A DNA stretch of 64,000 nucleotides from an uncultured Lachnospiraceae bacterium (GCA_900550475.1 URSA01000015.1:5761-69760), one strand, 5' to 3'. Positions 25,770 to 35,218 are shown, numbered from the stretch's first letter. Program-made: numbers and translations. Notes: generated by a model from the sequence alone, not told the origin.

Positions 25770-27854
25770 ATGAAATTCGGAAAGTCGGTAGTCAAATACC
25801 GGATCCCGATCCTGATTCTGGCGCTGCTTCTGGTTGTGCCGTCTGTGATCGGGATGGTGAAAACCAGAATCAATTATGATATGCTGACCTATCTGCCCAA
25901 GGGCATCGATACGGTGACGGGGCAGGACATCCTGATGGATGAGTTCGGAAAAGGAGCATTTTCCTTTGTGATCATCGAGGATATGGCACCGAAGGATGTG
26001 GCGGAGCTCCGCAGCAAAATCGAGCAGGTGGAGCATGTGGACACGGTGCTTTGGTATGACAGCTTTGCGGATGTGTCCATTCCCATGGAGATGCTTCCGG
26101 ACAAATATTATGACGCATTCAATGCGGGAAATGCCACGATGCTGGCGATCTTCTTTGACACCTCGACCTCGGCGGATGAAACCATGAATGCCATAGAGGA
26201 GATCCGCAGCATTGCGGGCAAGCAGTGCTTTGTGTCGGGAATGTCCGCCATGGTAACGGATTTAAAGGCACTCTGTGAAAAAGAGGAGCCGATCTATGTG
26301 GGACTTGCGGTTGTGCTTGCCTGTGCGGCAATGATGCTGTTCATGGACAACTGGATCATTCCGTTTGTGTTCCTTGCCAGCATCGGCATGGCGATCCTGC
26401 TCAATATGGGAACCAACTATTTTCTGGGAGAGATCTCCTATCTGACCAAGGCACTGTCGGCGGTTTTGCAGCTTGCGGTCACGATGGACTACTCCATCTT
26501 CCTGTGGCACAGCTATGAGGAACAGAAGGAACAATATGCGGACAACAAGGAAGCGATGGCGGTGGCAATCAGCAAGACCGTCACCTCGGTGGTGGGCAGC
26601 TCCATCACAACGGTTGCCGGGTTTGTGGCACTGTGCTTTATGAGCTATACACTGGGACTTGATCTTGGTGTTGTGATGGCAAAGGGCGTTGTGCTCGGCG
26701 TGATCGGATGTGTCACCACGCTGCCCGCCATGATCCTTGCACTGGATAAGCTTCTGGCAAAGACCGGACATAAATCCCTGATACCGGGTACGGGAAAGCT
26801 TTCCGATTTCATTATCGAGTATTTTCCGGTGTTCCTGATTCTGTTTGTGGTGATCTTGATACCTGCCTATTATGGGTACGACAAAACCAACAATGAAGTC
26901 TACTATGATCTGGGCGACAGCATGCCGGAGGATATGGACTTTGTGATCGCCAACTCAAAGCTGAAGGAAAAATTCGGGGTGGGCGCAACCCACATGGTGC
27001 TGGTGAGTGCGGATTTGCCGGAGACGGATGTGCGTGCCATGTCCGACGAGATGGAGCAGGTGGAAGGTGTCAAATATGTGCTGGGTATGGAGTCCGTGGT
27101 CGGCTCCCTCATTCCGGAGGATATGCTTCCCGAGTCCGTCAAGAGCGTTCTGGAGAGCGATGACTGGGAGCTGCTTCTGGTGAACTCCGAGTACAAGACC
27201 GCCAGTGACGAGGTCAATGAACAGATCACACAGCTCAACGAGGTGCTGAAAAAATATGATGCAACGGGTATGCTGATCGGCGAAGCGCCCTGCACCAAGG
27301 ATCTGATCGAGATCACGGACAAGGACTTCCGGGTGGTGAACACCATCTCCATCGTGGCAATTTTCATCATCATTGCCCTGGTGGAAAAGAGCATTACGCT
27401 TCCGGTCATTCTGGTGGCAGTCATTGAGTTTTCAATCTTTATCAATCTGGGCTTGTCCCATTATACCGGCGTGTCCCTGCCGTTCATTGCACCGATCTGT
27501 ATCAGCACAATCCAGCTTGGCGCAACGGTTGATTACGCAATTCTGATGACAACGCGGTACAAGAGCGAGCGCTATGAAGGGAATGATAAACGGACGGCAG
27601 TGTTCAACGCACTCAAGGTTTCCATCCCCTCCATCATCGTCAGTGCAATGGGGCTGTTCTCCGCAACCTTCGGCGTGGCGCTTTACTCCGATGTGGATAT
27701 CATCAGCTCCCTGTGCAATCTGATGGCGAGAGGAGCCATCATCAGTATGTTCAGTGTCATCCTGATACTGCCCGCCATGTTCATGTTGTTTGACAAGGTG
27801 ATCTGTGCGACAAGTCTGGGATTCAAGAAGAAAATAAATGTGGGAAAGGAATAG
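25770..27854 (+). CDS. MMPL/RND-family transporter
   Basis: Membrane transporter of 694 aa with the MMPL layout: helix 1 (residues 10-30), a large outer domain, five helices (about 175-335), helix 7 (about 352-372), a second outer domain, and five more helices (about 520-685). The two halves repeat each other, and VTMDYSIFLWHSYEE and ATVDYAILMTTRYKSE are the paired fourth-helix motifs with the Asp-Tyr that couples proton flow. The family exports lipids, glycolipids or drugs. The next gene encodes a YhgE-like exported protein, a recurring partner in Firmicutes. AAGGAGATGGAG before the ATG is strong. Confidence 0.92.
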   Translation: MKFGKSVVKYRIPILILALLLVVPSVIGMVKTRINYDMLTYLPKGIDTVTGQDILMDEFGKGAFSFVIIEDMAPKDVAELRSKIEQVEHVDTVLWYDSFADVSIPMEMLPDKYYDAFNAGNATMLAIFFDTSTSADETMNAIEEIRSIAGKQCFVSGMSAMVTDLKALCEKEEPIYVGLAVVLACAAMMLFMDNWIIPFVFLASIGMAILLNMGTNYFLGEISYLTKALSAVLQLAVTMDYSIFLWHSYEEQKEQYADNKEAMAVAISKTVTSVVGSSITTVAGFVALCFMSYTLGLDLGVVMAKGVVLGVIGCVTTLPAMILALDKLLAKTGHKSLIPGTGKLSDFIIEYFPVFLILFVVILIPAYYGYDKTNNEVYYDLGDSMPEDMDFVIANSKLKEKFGVGATHMVLVSADLPETDVRAMSDEMEQVEGVKYVLGMESVVGSLIPEDMLPESVKSVLESDDWELLLVNSEYKTASDEVNEQITQLNEVLKKYDATGMLIGEAPCTKDLIEITDKDFRVVNTISIVAIFIIIALVEKSITLPVILVAVIEFSIFINLGLSHYTGVSLPFIAPICISTIQLGATVDYAILMTTRYKSERYEGNDKRTAVFNALKVSIPSIIVSAMGLFSATFGVALYSDVDIISSLCNLMARGAIISMFSVILILPAMFMLFDKVICATSLGFKKKINVGKE

Positions 27855-27863
27855 GTGAGAGAT

Positions 27864-29891
27864 ATGTTTGATAAGAAAAGAGCAGCAAAGAGAATCGGTG
27901 TGATCTGCCTTGCGGGTGTGCTTGTGACCGGCATGGCAGGAGCGACGGTGTATGCAAAAGCTCCGGGCAGCAGTGCGAGCGGGGCAAGCGAAAGCTCCCG
28001 GAGTGCGGAGGATGTGAAAGAAGAGATCAAGGAGACTGCCTCCAGGATCTGGCAGCCCAAGGACGGGAACGGAGCCCTTTTAAAGGATGAGACAGTCTAT
28101 GTGATCACCACAGCGGACGGCACGACGCAGAAGATCATTGTCAGTGACCTCATCCAGAACGGAACCGGTGCGGACAGCATTTCCGACAAGACAGAGCTCT
28201 CCGATGTGACTGCCGTAAAGAACGGCGAGAGTTATACAGAAAAGGACGATTCCTATGTATGGGAGGTGGACGGCGCTGATGTTTGCTATCAGGGAACCAC
28301 GGACAAGGAGCTTCCCATCTCCGTGAAAATTACCTATACGCTGGACGGAAAAGAAGTGACGCCGGAGGAACTGGCGGGCAAGAGCGGTCATGTGGTGATC
28401 CGCTATGAATATGTGAACAATCAGTATGAAGTGATGGAGATCGGCGGAGAGCAGGAGGAAATTCATGTGCCTTACGCAGTGCTTACGGGCATGATCCTTG
28501 ACAATACCAGGTTTGGCAATATCAAGGTGTCCTCGGGCAAGGTGATCAATGACGGAACCAGATGTATCGTGGCAGGCATCGCGTTCCCCGGCATGAATGC
28601 CGATCTGGGAATGACGGAAGAGACATTGCCGGAGTACGTGGAGATAGAAGCGGACACAGAGGATTTCTCTCTGGGCAGCGTTTATACCATTGCCACCAAC
28701 GAGGTGTTCAGCAGTCTGGATCTGGAAGATGTGGACACGGTGGATGATCTGCGGAACGCGCTTTCCGAGCTGACAGATGCCATGGAGGCGCTGATGGACG
28801 GCTCCTCCGAGCTGTATGACGGTCTTGCGGAGCTTTACGATAAATCCGGTGACCTGAAGGACGGCGTAGATGCGCTTTCGGACGGCGCGGGACAGCTTTC
28901 GGACGGCGCTGTGGCACTGCACACCGGTGCGGAGAGCTTACAGAGCGGTACGGAGAGCCTTTTGAGCGGTGCGCAGAGCCTGCAGAGCGGTGCGTCCACT
29001 CTGGCATCCGGTCTTTCAACCCTGAATGCAAAAAGTGGAGATCTGACCGGCGGTGCCGCCCAGGTATTCAATACCTTGCTTGCCACCGCCACCAAACAGC
29101 TTGCCGACAAAGGCATCAATGTGACGCTGACCATTGACAATTATGCCGCTACCATAAACGGCATCATACAGAGTACACAGCAGCAGGTGTATGAGGCTGC
29201 CTACAACGGGGTGAAAGCCTCCGTACTGACACAGGTGCTGGAAGGAGCAGGCATCGATCAGAATACCTATGACGCACTTCCGGCAGGTGACGCCACAAAG
29301 GCGGCAATCGACCAGACGGTGGAAGAGAAAATGCAGACACCGGAGGTACAGGCGCAGATCAGTGCGCTGGTTGCCCAGAACGCATCCGGTTCCGCAGCGC
29401 AGCTCGCAGAGCTGAAATCCCAGCTTGACAGCTACAACACCTTCTATCAGGGTGTGCTTGCCTATACTGCGGGAGTGGCATCCGCAAGCAGCGGTGCAGG
29501 TCAGCTCAGCAGCGGCGCAGGCCAGCTTAGCGGCGGTGCAGCAGCGCTGAACAGCGGCGCAAAGGAACTGACCGAGGGCGCCGGAACGCTTTCTGACGGC
29601 ATTGTCACTTTAAAGGACGGTATTGACACACTTGCCGACGGAAGCGATGCTCTCATTGAAGGTGTGTCAAAGTTAAAAGACGGTGCAATGCAGTTGAGAG
29701 ACGGTCTTGCCACCTTCGATGAGGAAGGCATCCGGAAGATTTCCGATCTGGCAGGCGCCGACCTTGACACATTAGTGGAAAGATTGCAGGCAATTTCTCA
29801 GGTGTCCCGGAATTACAATTCCTTTGCAGGTATTTCCGATGACATGGACGGCACCGTGAAATTCATTATCAAGACAGCGGAAATCAAGTAG
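27864..29891 (+). CDS. YhgE/Pip-like exported heptad-repeat protein
   Basis: Exported protein of 675 aa. A signal peptide or N-terminal anchor is visible (residues 9-30, AGVLVTGMAGATVYA). Residues about 300-390 and 540-625 are made of degenerate heptads such as LSSGAGQ, LSGGAAA, LKDGIDT and LADGSDA, the hallmark of YhgE/Pip-like proteins that form long extracellular coiled rods. The middle (about 390-530) is a helical insert without repeats. Unlike true YhgE proteins it has no C-terminal membrane helices, since it ends in IIKTAEIK. The ATG at 27864 has AGGTGA before it. It is directly behind the MMPL transporter and probably serves as its outer extension or a cell-wall spanning partner. Confidence 0.85.
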   Translation: MFDKKRAAKRIGVICLAGVLVTGMAGATVYAKAPGSSASGASESSRSAEDVKEEIKETASRIWQPKDGNGALLKDETVYVITTADGTTQKIIVSDLIQNGTGADSISDKTELSDVTAVKNGESYTEKDDSYVWEVDGADVCYQGTTDKELPISVKITYTLDGKEVTPEELAGKSGHVVIRYEYVNNQYEVMEIGGEQEEIHVPYAVLTGMILDNTRFGNIKVSSGKVINDGTRCIVAGIAFPGMNADLGMTEETLPEYVEIEADTEDFSLGSVYTIATNEVFSSLDLEDVDTVDDLRNALSELTDAMEALMDGSSELYDGLAELYDKSGDLKDGVDALSDGAGQLSDGAVALHTGAESLQSGTESLLSGAQSLQSGASTLASGLSTLNAKSGDLTGGAAQVFNTLLATATKQLADKGINVTLTIDNYAATINGIIQSTQQQVYEAAYNGVKASVLTQVLEGAGIDQNTYDALPAGDATKAAIDQTVEEKMQTPEVQAQISALVAQNASGSAAQLAELKSQLDSYNTFYQGVLAYTAGVASASSGAGQLSSGAGQLSGGAAALNSGAKELTEGAGTLSDGIVTLKDGIDTLADGSDALIEGVSKLKDGAMQLRDGLATFDEEGIRKISDLAGADLDTLVERLQAISQVSRNYNSFAGISDDMDGTVKFIIKTAEIK

Positions 29892-29898
29892 TGCTGTC

Positions 29899-32151
29899 TC
29901 ACAGCAGGGGATGATCGGCGCGTGCCTTCAGGCGTGCGTACCTACGGTCAATCTCCTGCTGTATTTTATCGGTAATCTGTGCATATTCCGGTTTGGCGAG
30001 ATGCACAGTGCGCCCCATCATGGAAAACCATTCACGGACAGGTATTTTTTTACCTGTCTTTTCCGGGTCGTAGGACAGGGAGGTGATCCCCTGCTCCACC
30101 TCATAGAGAGGAAAATAGCAGCAGTCTACCGCAGCGCCGATCACAGCGCGCTCCGTGCTTGGATTGTCGTTCCAGTTCAACGGGCAGGCGGACAGCGCTT
30201 TCACATATGCCGTGCCGAAGTCTGCCGCATATGCCGCCGCTTTTGCTGCCTTTGTGATGAAGTCCTGGGGCAGGGATTCCGCCACGGTGGCAATATACGG
30301 GATGTGGGTTGCTGCCATAATCTCCGGCATATCCTTGTGGAAAAAGGTTTTTCCGTAGCAGTTGCCGCCCACATGGGAGGTGGCGCTCTTTGCGCCCATG
30401 GGGGTGGAGTAGGAGAGCTGATATCCGGTGTTCATGTAGCCGCCGTTGTCGTACTCGAAAAGAATGAGCCCATGTCCGCGCAGGGCGGTGCCGATTGCGG
30501 AGCCCATGCCGATATCCATGCCGCCGTCCCCGCTCACCATGATGAAGGTGATGCGCCCCTCGGGATATTCTCCCCTCTGCTGGCGTTCCCGGAACATCTC
30601 CACCAGTCCGCTCAGGGTTGCCGCTCCGTTTTGAAACAGATTGTGAAGGTACGGAACCTTGAAGGAGGTTTTGGGATAGGGTGTGGTCACCACCATGCCG
30701 CAGCCGGTCTGGAACAGCAGTACCACATTGCCCTCTATGCCCTTTAACAGCAGATTGACATTGACGGGAATACCACAGCCCGGACAGGCGCCATGACCGG
30801 GAGCCAGTCTGCGCGGCATGACGGTGGTGTCACGGACAGAGCCTCCCGTGACGATCATTTTTCCGACAGATTCGTCATAAACACAACTGGTTGTGTGTGG
30901 AGAGGTGGCTTGTTCCGTAAGCGGCGCATAATAGGGAGGCTGCGGTTTTTCGGAGGTTCCCTTTACGATGCCGTAATAGTCGAAGGCGGCAGCGGAAGGG
31001 TTCAGACACTCCCGGAAGAGAGCTACTGCATCCTCCACGAAGAAGTCCAGACCGCCGAGCCCATAGATGCGGGTCAGAACAGTTGCGCCCACACCGGCCT
31101 TCTGAAGGGCGGCACGCAGCTCAAGAGACAGGTTTCCGCCCCCTGCGCCGTAGCTGTCCTGCCTGTCGGCAGCGATGATGACGGAGGCGTTTTTGCATAG
31201 TGCAGCAAGCTCCTCCCCCGGAAAGGGGCGCAGGACGGAGAGGGTGATGACGCCGGCGGCGATACCCTGACGGCGCAGTTTGTCGGCTGCATCCATGGCG
31301 GTGTGGAAAGCGGAGCCCAGAAGAAACAGCAACACATCCGCATCTTCATGGAGGTATCCGCGGCAGCAGGAGCAGGATCTGCCGGACAACTTCTTAAATT
31401 CCGTGAACAGTCCGGGCAAGGTCTGTGCCGCCTGCTCCATGGCAAGATGAAGCTGATATTTATTGTTCATCACATCCGGTTCGTTCATGTAGGAGCCGAT
31501 TGTAATGGGGTGGTTCAGGTCTAAAAGATCGGCGGACGGTTTTCGCCTGCCGATATACTGCTGAACGGTGGCGTTATCGGAAAATACAAGGCACTTACGC
31601 TTCTGGTGGCTGGTGTAGAAACCGTCAAAGGCGACCACAACCGGCAGCCCCACGTTCTCAGCCAGCTTGAGACCGAGAAGGTTCATGTCATAAACCATCT
31701 GCGGTTCATCCGCAAACAGGATAATCCAGCCGGTATTTAACAGGTACATAATGTCGCTGTGGTCGCATTTGATGCAGAGGGGGCCCGACACGGTGCGGCA
31801 GGCAATGTTCATGACCATGGGCATGCGGGTGCCGGACTGGACGGGGAACTGCTCCAGAGCATACAGAAGTCCGTTGGCGCTGGTTGCGTTGAAAACTCTT
31901 CCGCCGCCTGCGGACGCACCGTAGCAGATTCCGGCAGCACTGTGCTCGCCCTCCGCGGCAATCAGCCGGATCCGGTGTTTTCCCTCCGCCCGCATCTGGT
32001 CAAGCTGTTCTGCAATCTGGGTGGAGGGGGTGATGGGGTAATACCCCATTACATGATAATCAATCTGTGCGGCAGCGTAGGCGGCAAGCTCGTTGCCGCT
32101 CTCGTACACGATTTTCTGGGCTGCGGTGGCAGTCTCTTTCTGCTCTGTCAT
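29899..32151 (-). CDS. 2-oxoacid:ferredoxin oxidoreductase, fused alpha-beta subunit
   Basis: Catalytic polypeptide of 750 aa of a 2-oxoacid oxidoreductase, which decarboxylates a 2-oxoacid to acyl-CoA and reduces ferredoxin. The N-terminal alpha part (about 1-390) has GYYPITPSTQIAEQL, EGEHSAAGICYGA and a C-terminal Rossmann-like region with SVLRPFPGEELAAL. The beta part (about 440-750) has the cluster cysteines GACPGCG and TGCGM, and the thiamine diphosphate motif GDGGMDIGMGSAIG followed by FEYDNGGYMNTG. Alpha and beta are normally separate genes in KOR/POR types, and fused with gamma-delta in NifJ; this alpha-beta fusion is a distinct packing. Its start overlaps the gamma-delta gene stop by 4 bp. 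The substrate (pyruvate, branched-chain or aryl 2-oxoacid) is undetermined. Confidence 0.88.
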   Translation of the reverse strand: MTEQKETATAAQKIVYESGNELAAYAAAQIDYHVMGYYPITPSTQIAEQLDQMRAEGKHRIRLIAAEGEHSAAGICYGASAGGGRVFNATSANGLLYALEQFPVQSGTRMPMVMNIACRTVSGPLCIKCDHSDIMYLLNTGWIILFADEPQMVYDMNLLGLKLAENVGLPVVVAFDGFYTSHQKRKCLVFSDNATVQQYIGRRKPSADLLDLNHPITIGSYMNEPDVMNNKYQLHLAMEQAAQTLPGLFTEFKKLSGRSCSCCRGYLHEDADVLLFLLGSAFHTAMDAADKLRRQGIAAGVITLSVLRPFPGEELAALCKNASVIIAADRQDSYGAGGGNLSLELRAALQKAGVGATVLTRIYGLGGLDFFVEDAVALFRECLNPSAAAFDYYGIVKGTSEKPQPPYYAPLTEQATSPHTTSCVYDESVGKMIVTGGSVRDTTVMPRRLAPGHGACPGCGIPVNVNLLLKGIEGNVVLLFQTGCGMVVTTPYPKTSFKVPYLHNLFQNGAATLSGLVEMFRERQQRGEYPEGRITFIMVSGDGGMDIGMGSAIGTALRGHGLILFEYDNGGYMNTGYQLSYSTPMGAKSATSHVGGNCYGKTFFHKDMPEIMAATHIPYIATVAESLPQDFITKAAKAAAYAADFGTAYVKALSACPLNWNDNPSTERAVIGAAVDCCYFPLYEVEQGITSLSYDPEKTGKKIPVREWFSMMGRTVHLAKPEYAQITDKIQQEIDRRYARLKARADHPLL

Positions 32152-33233
32152 AGAGTACCTCCTTCTACCGGTTTTTCCGGGAAAAACGAGTCGCTTGTGA
32201 TCCAGGAGCTGGGGCCGCTTTTTTCATAGACAACATGATCCGGCAGCAGGCTTTGATCCGGCAGGAAATGCGGCTTTACCGGATAGTCGCGCTCCTGTGC
32301 CTTTACCAGTGCGCCTGTGGGGCAGACCTCCACGCACCGCAGACAGCCCTTGCAGTGCAGGTAATCAAGCCCGCAGTTGACCATGCATTCCGTACCCCGG
32401 TAGGTTCCGGGCATGAACTGGAACACCATGTCCGGGCAGGTGGAATCGCAGAGCCCGCAGTTGATGCACTTCTCCGGCAGAAACAGGGGGATAAAGCCCT
32501 CCCGTGAGGGGGACAGGTCATTGGAAACGGTGCTGCCCGGGCGCGTGTTTACACCTCCCACAGGAGCGGTGTCATAGCCCCACATATATGCTTCTCCTGT
32601 TTTCTCTTCCCGGGGAGGCTGTCCGTCTGCATTGCAGGGATAGCCTTTTGAGAGTGCCTCATAACCGCGGTGAAGCCCGTCTATATTGGTCTGAACCAGC
32701 CGGGCATCCTTTGTGCGGAAGGTTTCCTTGCAGAGGGCAGCCACCTTGGCGAGGGGGATAAAGTCCGCAGCACGCACCATGGCGCCGAGCAGCACCATAT
32801 TGATTCTGGAGTGGGTGTCCATGGCTATTTTCTGGGCATCTATGCAGTAGAGCGTGGACGGCGAAAAATCATACAGCCGTGAGATTTCCTCCGGGGTCTT
32901 CGATGTGTTTACGATCGTCTGTGTCCGGGGATGGATGCCCTCCGTCACGGGATGCTTTCCCAACAGCCCTTCATGGAAAATACAGAGCAGATCCGGAGAC
33001 CGGACAGGGCTGTTGTTGCGGATAGGCATGTCCTTCGGGCACCACCTGATATAGGATTTTACAGGCGAGCCTCTCTTTTCGGAGCCGTAGCTGGAGAAAC
33101 CGGAGGCGTTCAGATCCAGCTTCAATGCCCCGAGGTCTCCCAGCATCTTGCCGCAGAGATTGGCACCCAGTCCGCCGATGCTCTCAAGGCGTATCTCGTA
33201 ATATCCGTTTTCCTTAAAGGGAGGATTTTGCAT
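32148..33233 (-). CDS. 2-oxoacid:ferredoxin oxidoreductase, fused gamma-delta subunit
   Basis: Accessory polypeptide of 361 aa. The N-terminal part (about 1-185) is the gamma domain, starting with YEIRLESIGGLGANLCGKML, and probably binds coenzyme A. The C-terminal part carries two 4Fe-4S ferredoxin motifs: CINCGLCDSTCP and, after about 22 residues, CKGCLRCVEVCP, which pass electrons to ferredoxin. It is the first gene of a two-gene minus-strand operon, with its promoter in the 33234-33320 interval. Together with the alpha-beta fusion it would give the complete four-domain enzyme. The ribosome binding site (AAAGGA) is rather far from the ATG, so the start is less sure. Confidence 0.88.
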   Translation of the reverse strand: MQNPPFKENGYYEIRLESIGGLGANLCGKMLGDLGALKLDLNASGFSSYGSEKRGSPVKSYIRWCPKDMPIRNNSPVRSPDLLCIFHEGLLGKHPVTEGIHPRTQTIVNTSKTPEEISRLYDFSPSTLYCIDAQKIAMDTHSRINMVLLGAMVRAADFIPLAKVAALCKETFRTKDARLVQTNIDGLHRGYEALSKGYPCNADGQPPREEKTGEAYMWGYDTAPVGGVNTRPGSTVSNDLSPSREGFIPLFLPEKCINCGLCDSTCPDMVFQFMPGTYRGTECMVNCGLDYLHCKGCLRCVEVCPTGALVKAQERDYPVKPHFLPDQSLLPDHVVYEKSGPSSWITSDSFFPEKPVEGGTL

Positions 33234-33320
33234 ATTCGTGTAAATTTCCTTTCTGCAATTCTGGTTACCGTGTTTATTTTCCAGTATGCAGTGATCCGTT
33301 CCTTTTTATGCGGCGTGTTA

Positions 33321-33349
33321 TTGTAAAATGTACCGATGCGGGGTATGAT
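33321..33349 (+). promoter_or_regulatory. SigA-type promoter for HAD gene
   Basis: TTGTAA (33321-33326) and TATGAT (33344-33349) with a 17-bp spacer. The predicted transcript start near 33356 leaves too little leader for the GTG at 33361, which supports the ATG at 33385. Confidence 0.65.
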
Positions 33350-33384
33350 GGGGAGGTAAAGTGTCGGAGAAACGGAGAGAAAAA

Positions 33385-34035
33385 ATGGTACATACGGTCA
33401 TTTTTGATTTGGATGGGACATTGATTGATACGGAGAAATATTTCAAGGTATTCTGGCGGCAGGCGGCGGCTCATTTCGGCTATGAAATGAGCGAGGAGCA
33501 GGCGCTTTCCCTGCGCAGTCTGGGGAGACCTTTTGCTCCCGCGCTTCTGCGCAAGTGGTTTGGCGAGAATTTTGATTATTATGCGGTGCGGGAATACCGC
33601 AGGCAGATTATGGCGGTGCATTTGCAAAAGGCGGGGCTTGAGAGGAAGCCGGGTGCGGCGGAATGCCTGAAACAGTTGAAGGAGGCGGGATACCGGATCG
33701 CCCTTGCGACTGCAACACCCCCTGACCGGGCGCGCGCCCAGCTTGCGGAGGTTGGACTTGACCGGTTCTTTGACGAAATCGTGAGCGCCTCTCAGGTGGA
33801 GCGTGGGAAACCTGCGCCGGATGTGTACCTTTTTGCCTGTGAAAAGATGGGGGTAGATCCCTCCGTGGCAGTCGCCGTGGAGGATTCCCCGAACGGCGTG
33901 GAGTCCGCCTTTGCGGCGGGACTTTCCGTTGTGATGGTGCCGGATCAGACACAGCCGGATGAATCGCTGCGGCAAAAGCTCTCCGCCTGCATCCCTTCTT
34001 TATACGAACTTCCGGCTGCGGTTGCAGCATTGTGA
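33385..34035 (+). CDS. HAD hydrolase, beta-phosphoglucomutase/phosphatase-like
   Basis: Cytosolic HAD-superfamily enzyme of 216 aa. Motif I is FDLDGTLID (the first Asp is the nucleophile, near residue 8), motif II is LATATPPDR, the Lys of motif III is in ERGKPAPDVYLFA, and motif IV is VAVEDSPNGVESA. The helical cap between motifs I and II is the subclass I type of beta-phosphoglucomutases and small-sugar phosphatases. The ATG at 33385 is chosen since the promoter makes the GTG at 33361 unlikely and GGAGA precedes it. It is divergent from the oxidoreductase operon. The substrate is unknown. Confidence 0.88.
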   Translation: MVHTVIFDLDGTLIDTEKYFKVFWRQAAAHFGYEMSEEQALSLRSLGRPFAPALLRKWFGENFDYYAVREYRRQIMAVHLQKAGLERKPGAAECLKQLKEAGYRIALATATPPDRARAQLAEVGLDRFFDEIVSASQVERGKPAPDVYLFACEKMGVDPSVAVAVEDSPNGVESAFAAGLSVVMVPDQTQPDESLRQKLSACIPSLYELPAAVAAL

Positions 34036-34061
34036 GGGGAGGTACAGAAGCGACGAAAGCC

Positions 34062-34091
34062 TTGACAGCCGCTTGGAATGGGCGGTAAGAT
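34062..34091 (+). promoter_or_regulatory. SigA-type promoter
   Basis: TTGACA (34062-34067) and TAAGAT (34086-34091) separated by 18 bp, about 37 bp before the small gene at 34128. Confidence 0.6.
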
Positions 34092-34127
34092 GAAATTGGT
34101 ATTTTATACATGATAGGGGACGATACA

Positions 34128-34433
34128 ATGAAAAATACTAATTATTTTTTGCCCTTGCGAAGGGTCTTGAGGGAATTTGGCATTGCCGAGGAGGCGTACA
34201 GTCTCCGGTCGTATGCGGAAGGAACGGTATGTCTGGAACAGCAGGGCGACCTGTGGATAGTATACGAGGGAAACGCCGGGAGCAGATGCCGTGAAAAGCG
34301 CCATGCGTACATGGAGAATGCCTGCATCGATCTGATTTCCAGAGTGTGCCGTGACAAACGGAAGGAAGCGGAAGTCCGCCGCAGATTTGAAAACGAGATC
34401 GTGCCGGACTGCGTTGTGGGAAAGAGGCTTTGA
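34128..34433 (+). CDS. Small protein of unknown function
   Basis: Predicted soluble protein of 101 aa. The ATG at 34128 has GGGGA at 7 nt and lies behind a good promoter, which supports expression. The middle holds a beta-like stretch (GDLWIVYEGNAG) and the C-terminal half is helical and highly charged (RDKRKEAEVRRRFENE). There is no signal peptide, membrane segment or known motif that I recognise. It might be a small Imm-like or stress protein, but there is no direct evidence. Just past it lies an 8-bp inverted repeat (AAGTTCAA 34455-34462, TTGAACTT 34475-34482) before a Fic relic. Confidence 0.6.
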   Translation: MKNTNYFLPLRRVLREFGIAEEAYSLRSYAEGTVCLEQQGDLWIVYEGNAGSRCREKRHAYMENACIDLISRVCRDKRKEAEVRRRFENEIVPDCVVGKRL

Positions 34434-34516
34434 TGTAGTTTAAAACTTGAAAGTAAGTTCAAAAACTGATGCAATTGAACTTGTTAAGACCGCAACCGGA
34501 CTTGGAGAGATGCTGT

Positions 34517-35193
34517 ATGAGAGGATTTAATTATAAAAAGCTGGCTGAAAGAAGCTGGGATAATGAAATACTCCTCTTGCGCCGTATGAAACACCTGAAG
34601 CCATAGCTCAGATATGTAAAAGTTTTACTGAGGTGATGTCACTTGAGATTGTCGATCCGTTAATTCTGATTCCTTCTTTCATCTGCGACTTCCTGTGTAT
34701 ACATCCCTTCAATGACGGAAATGGGAGAATGAGCCGCTTGCTTACCCTGCTGCTTTTATACAAATGCGGATATGGGATTGGTAAGTATATCAGTATTGAA
34801 AAACAGATTGAAAAGACGAAGGATGTCTACTATGAAGTTCTTCAGGAAACAGATTTCGGGTGGCATGAAGAGAAGAACGATACGACACCCTTTATTAAGT
34901 ATATTCTTCGGATGATTTTGGCGTCCTATCTTGAGTTTGAGGAGCGGGTGGGCGTTATGGAGGATTCCGGAGTGAAAAGTTCGGCATATGATGTCGTGAA
35001 ATCATTTACGGACAACAAGCTTGGTAAGTTTACGGCGGCGGATGTGCTTGCAAATTGCCCCAGTGTGGGAAGAACGTCGGTATTCAATGCGCTCAAAAAG
35101 CTTACGGAGGAAGGTTATATTGAAAAGCATGGCCAGCGGCAGCAGGCGTTCTATGTGAAAAAATCAGACGGTTTGCGGCAGGATTGGAAATGA
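34517..35193 (+). pseudogene. Fic-family protein, internally deleted and frameshifted
   Basis: The start MRGFNYKKLAERSWDNEI matches the N-terminus of long clostridial Fic proteins and opens at ATG 34517, but stops at 34604-34606. In another frame, from about 34589, the sequence continues as TPEAIAQICKSF and then FLCIHPFNDGNGRMSRLL, which contains the complete Fic AMP-transfer motif HPFxDGNGRxxR. It runs on through a C-terminal winged-helix region to 35193. A normal protein of this type is about 330 aa, so some 80-100 residues between the two parts are lost. A shortened product from an internal ATG (34636) could in theory retain the motif, but it would lack the N-terminal part of the fold. Confidence 0.75.
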
Positions 35194-35218
35194 GTGAAAG
35201 CCCGGACGAGAAAAGTAG

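Noticed and set aside
28860..29700. Short repeats in the YhgE-like gene as a CRISPR or other array
   Set aside because: They encode degenerate heptads, vary in sequence, and have no spacer pattern.
34455..34482. 8-bp inverted repeat AAGTTCAA / TTGAACTT as terminator
   Set aside because: No T run follows; it could be an operator, but no regulator is near to support this.
34636..35193. Intact Fic protein from the internal ATG
   Set aside because: It lacks the N-terminal helices of the fold, and matching N-terminal sequence is found upstream in another frame, so it is a broken gene.
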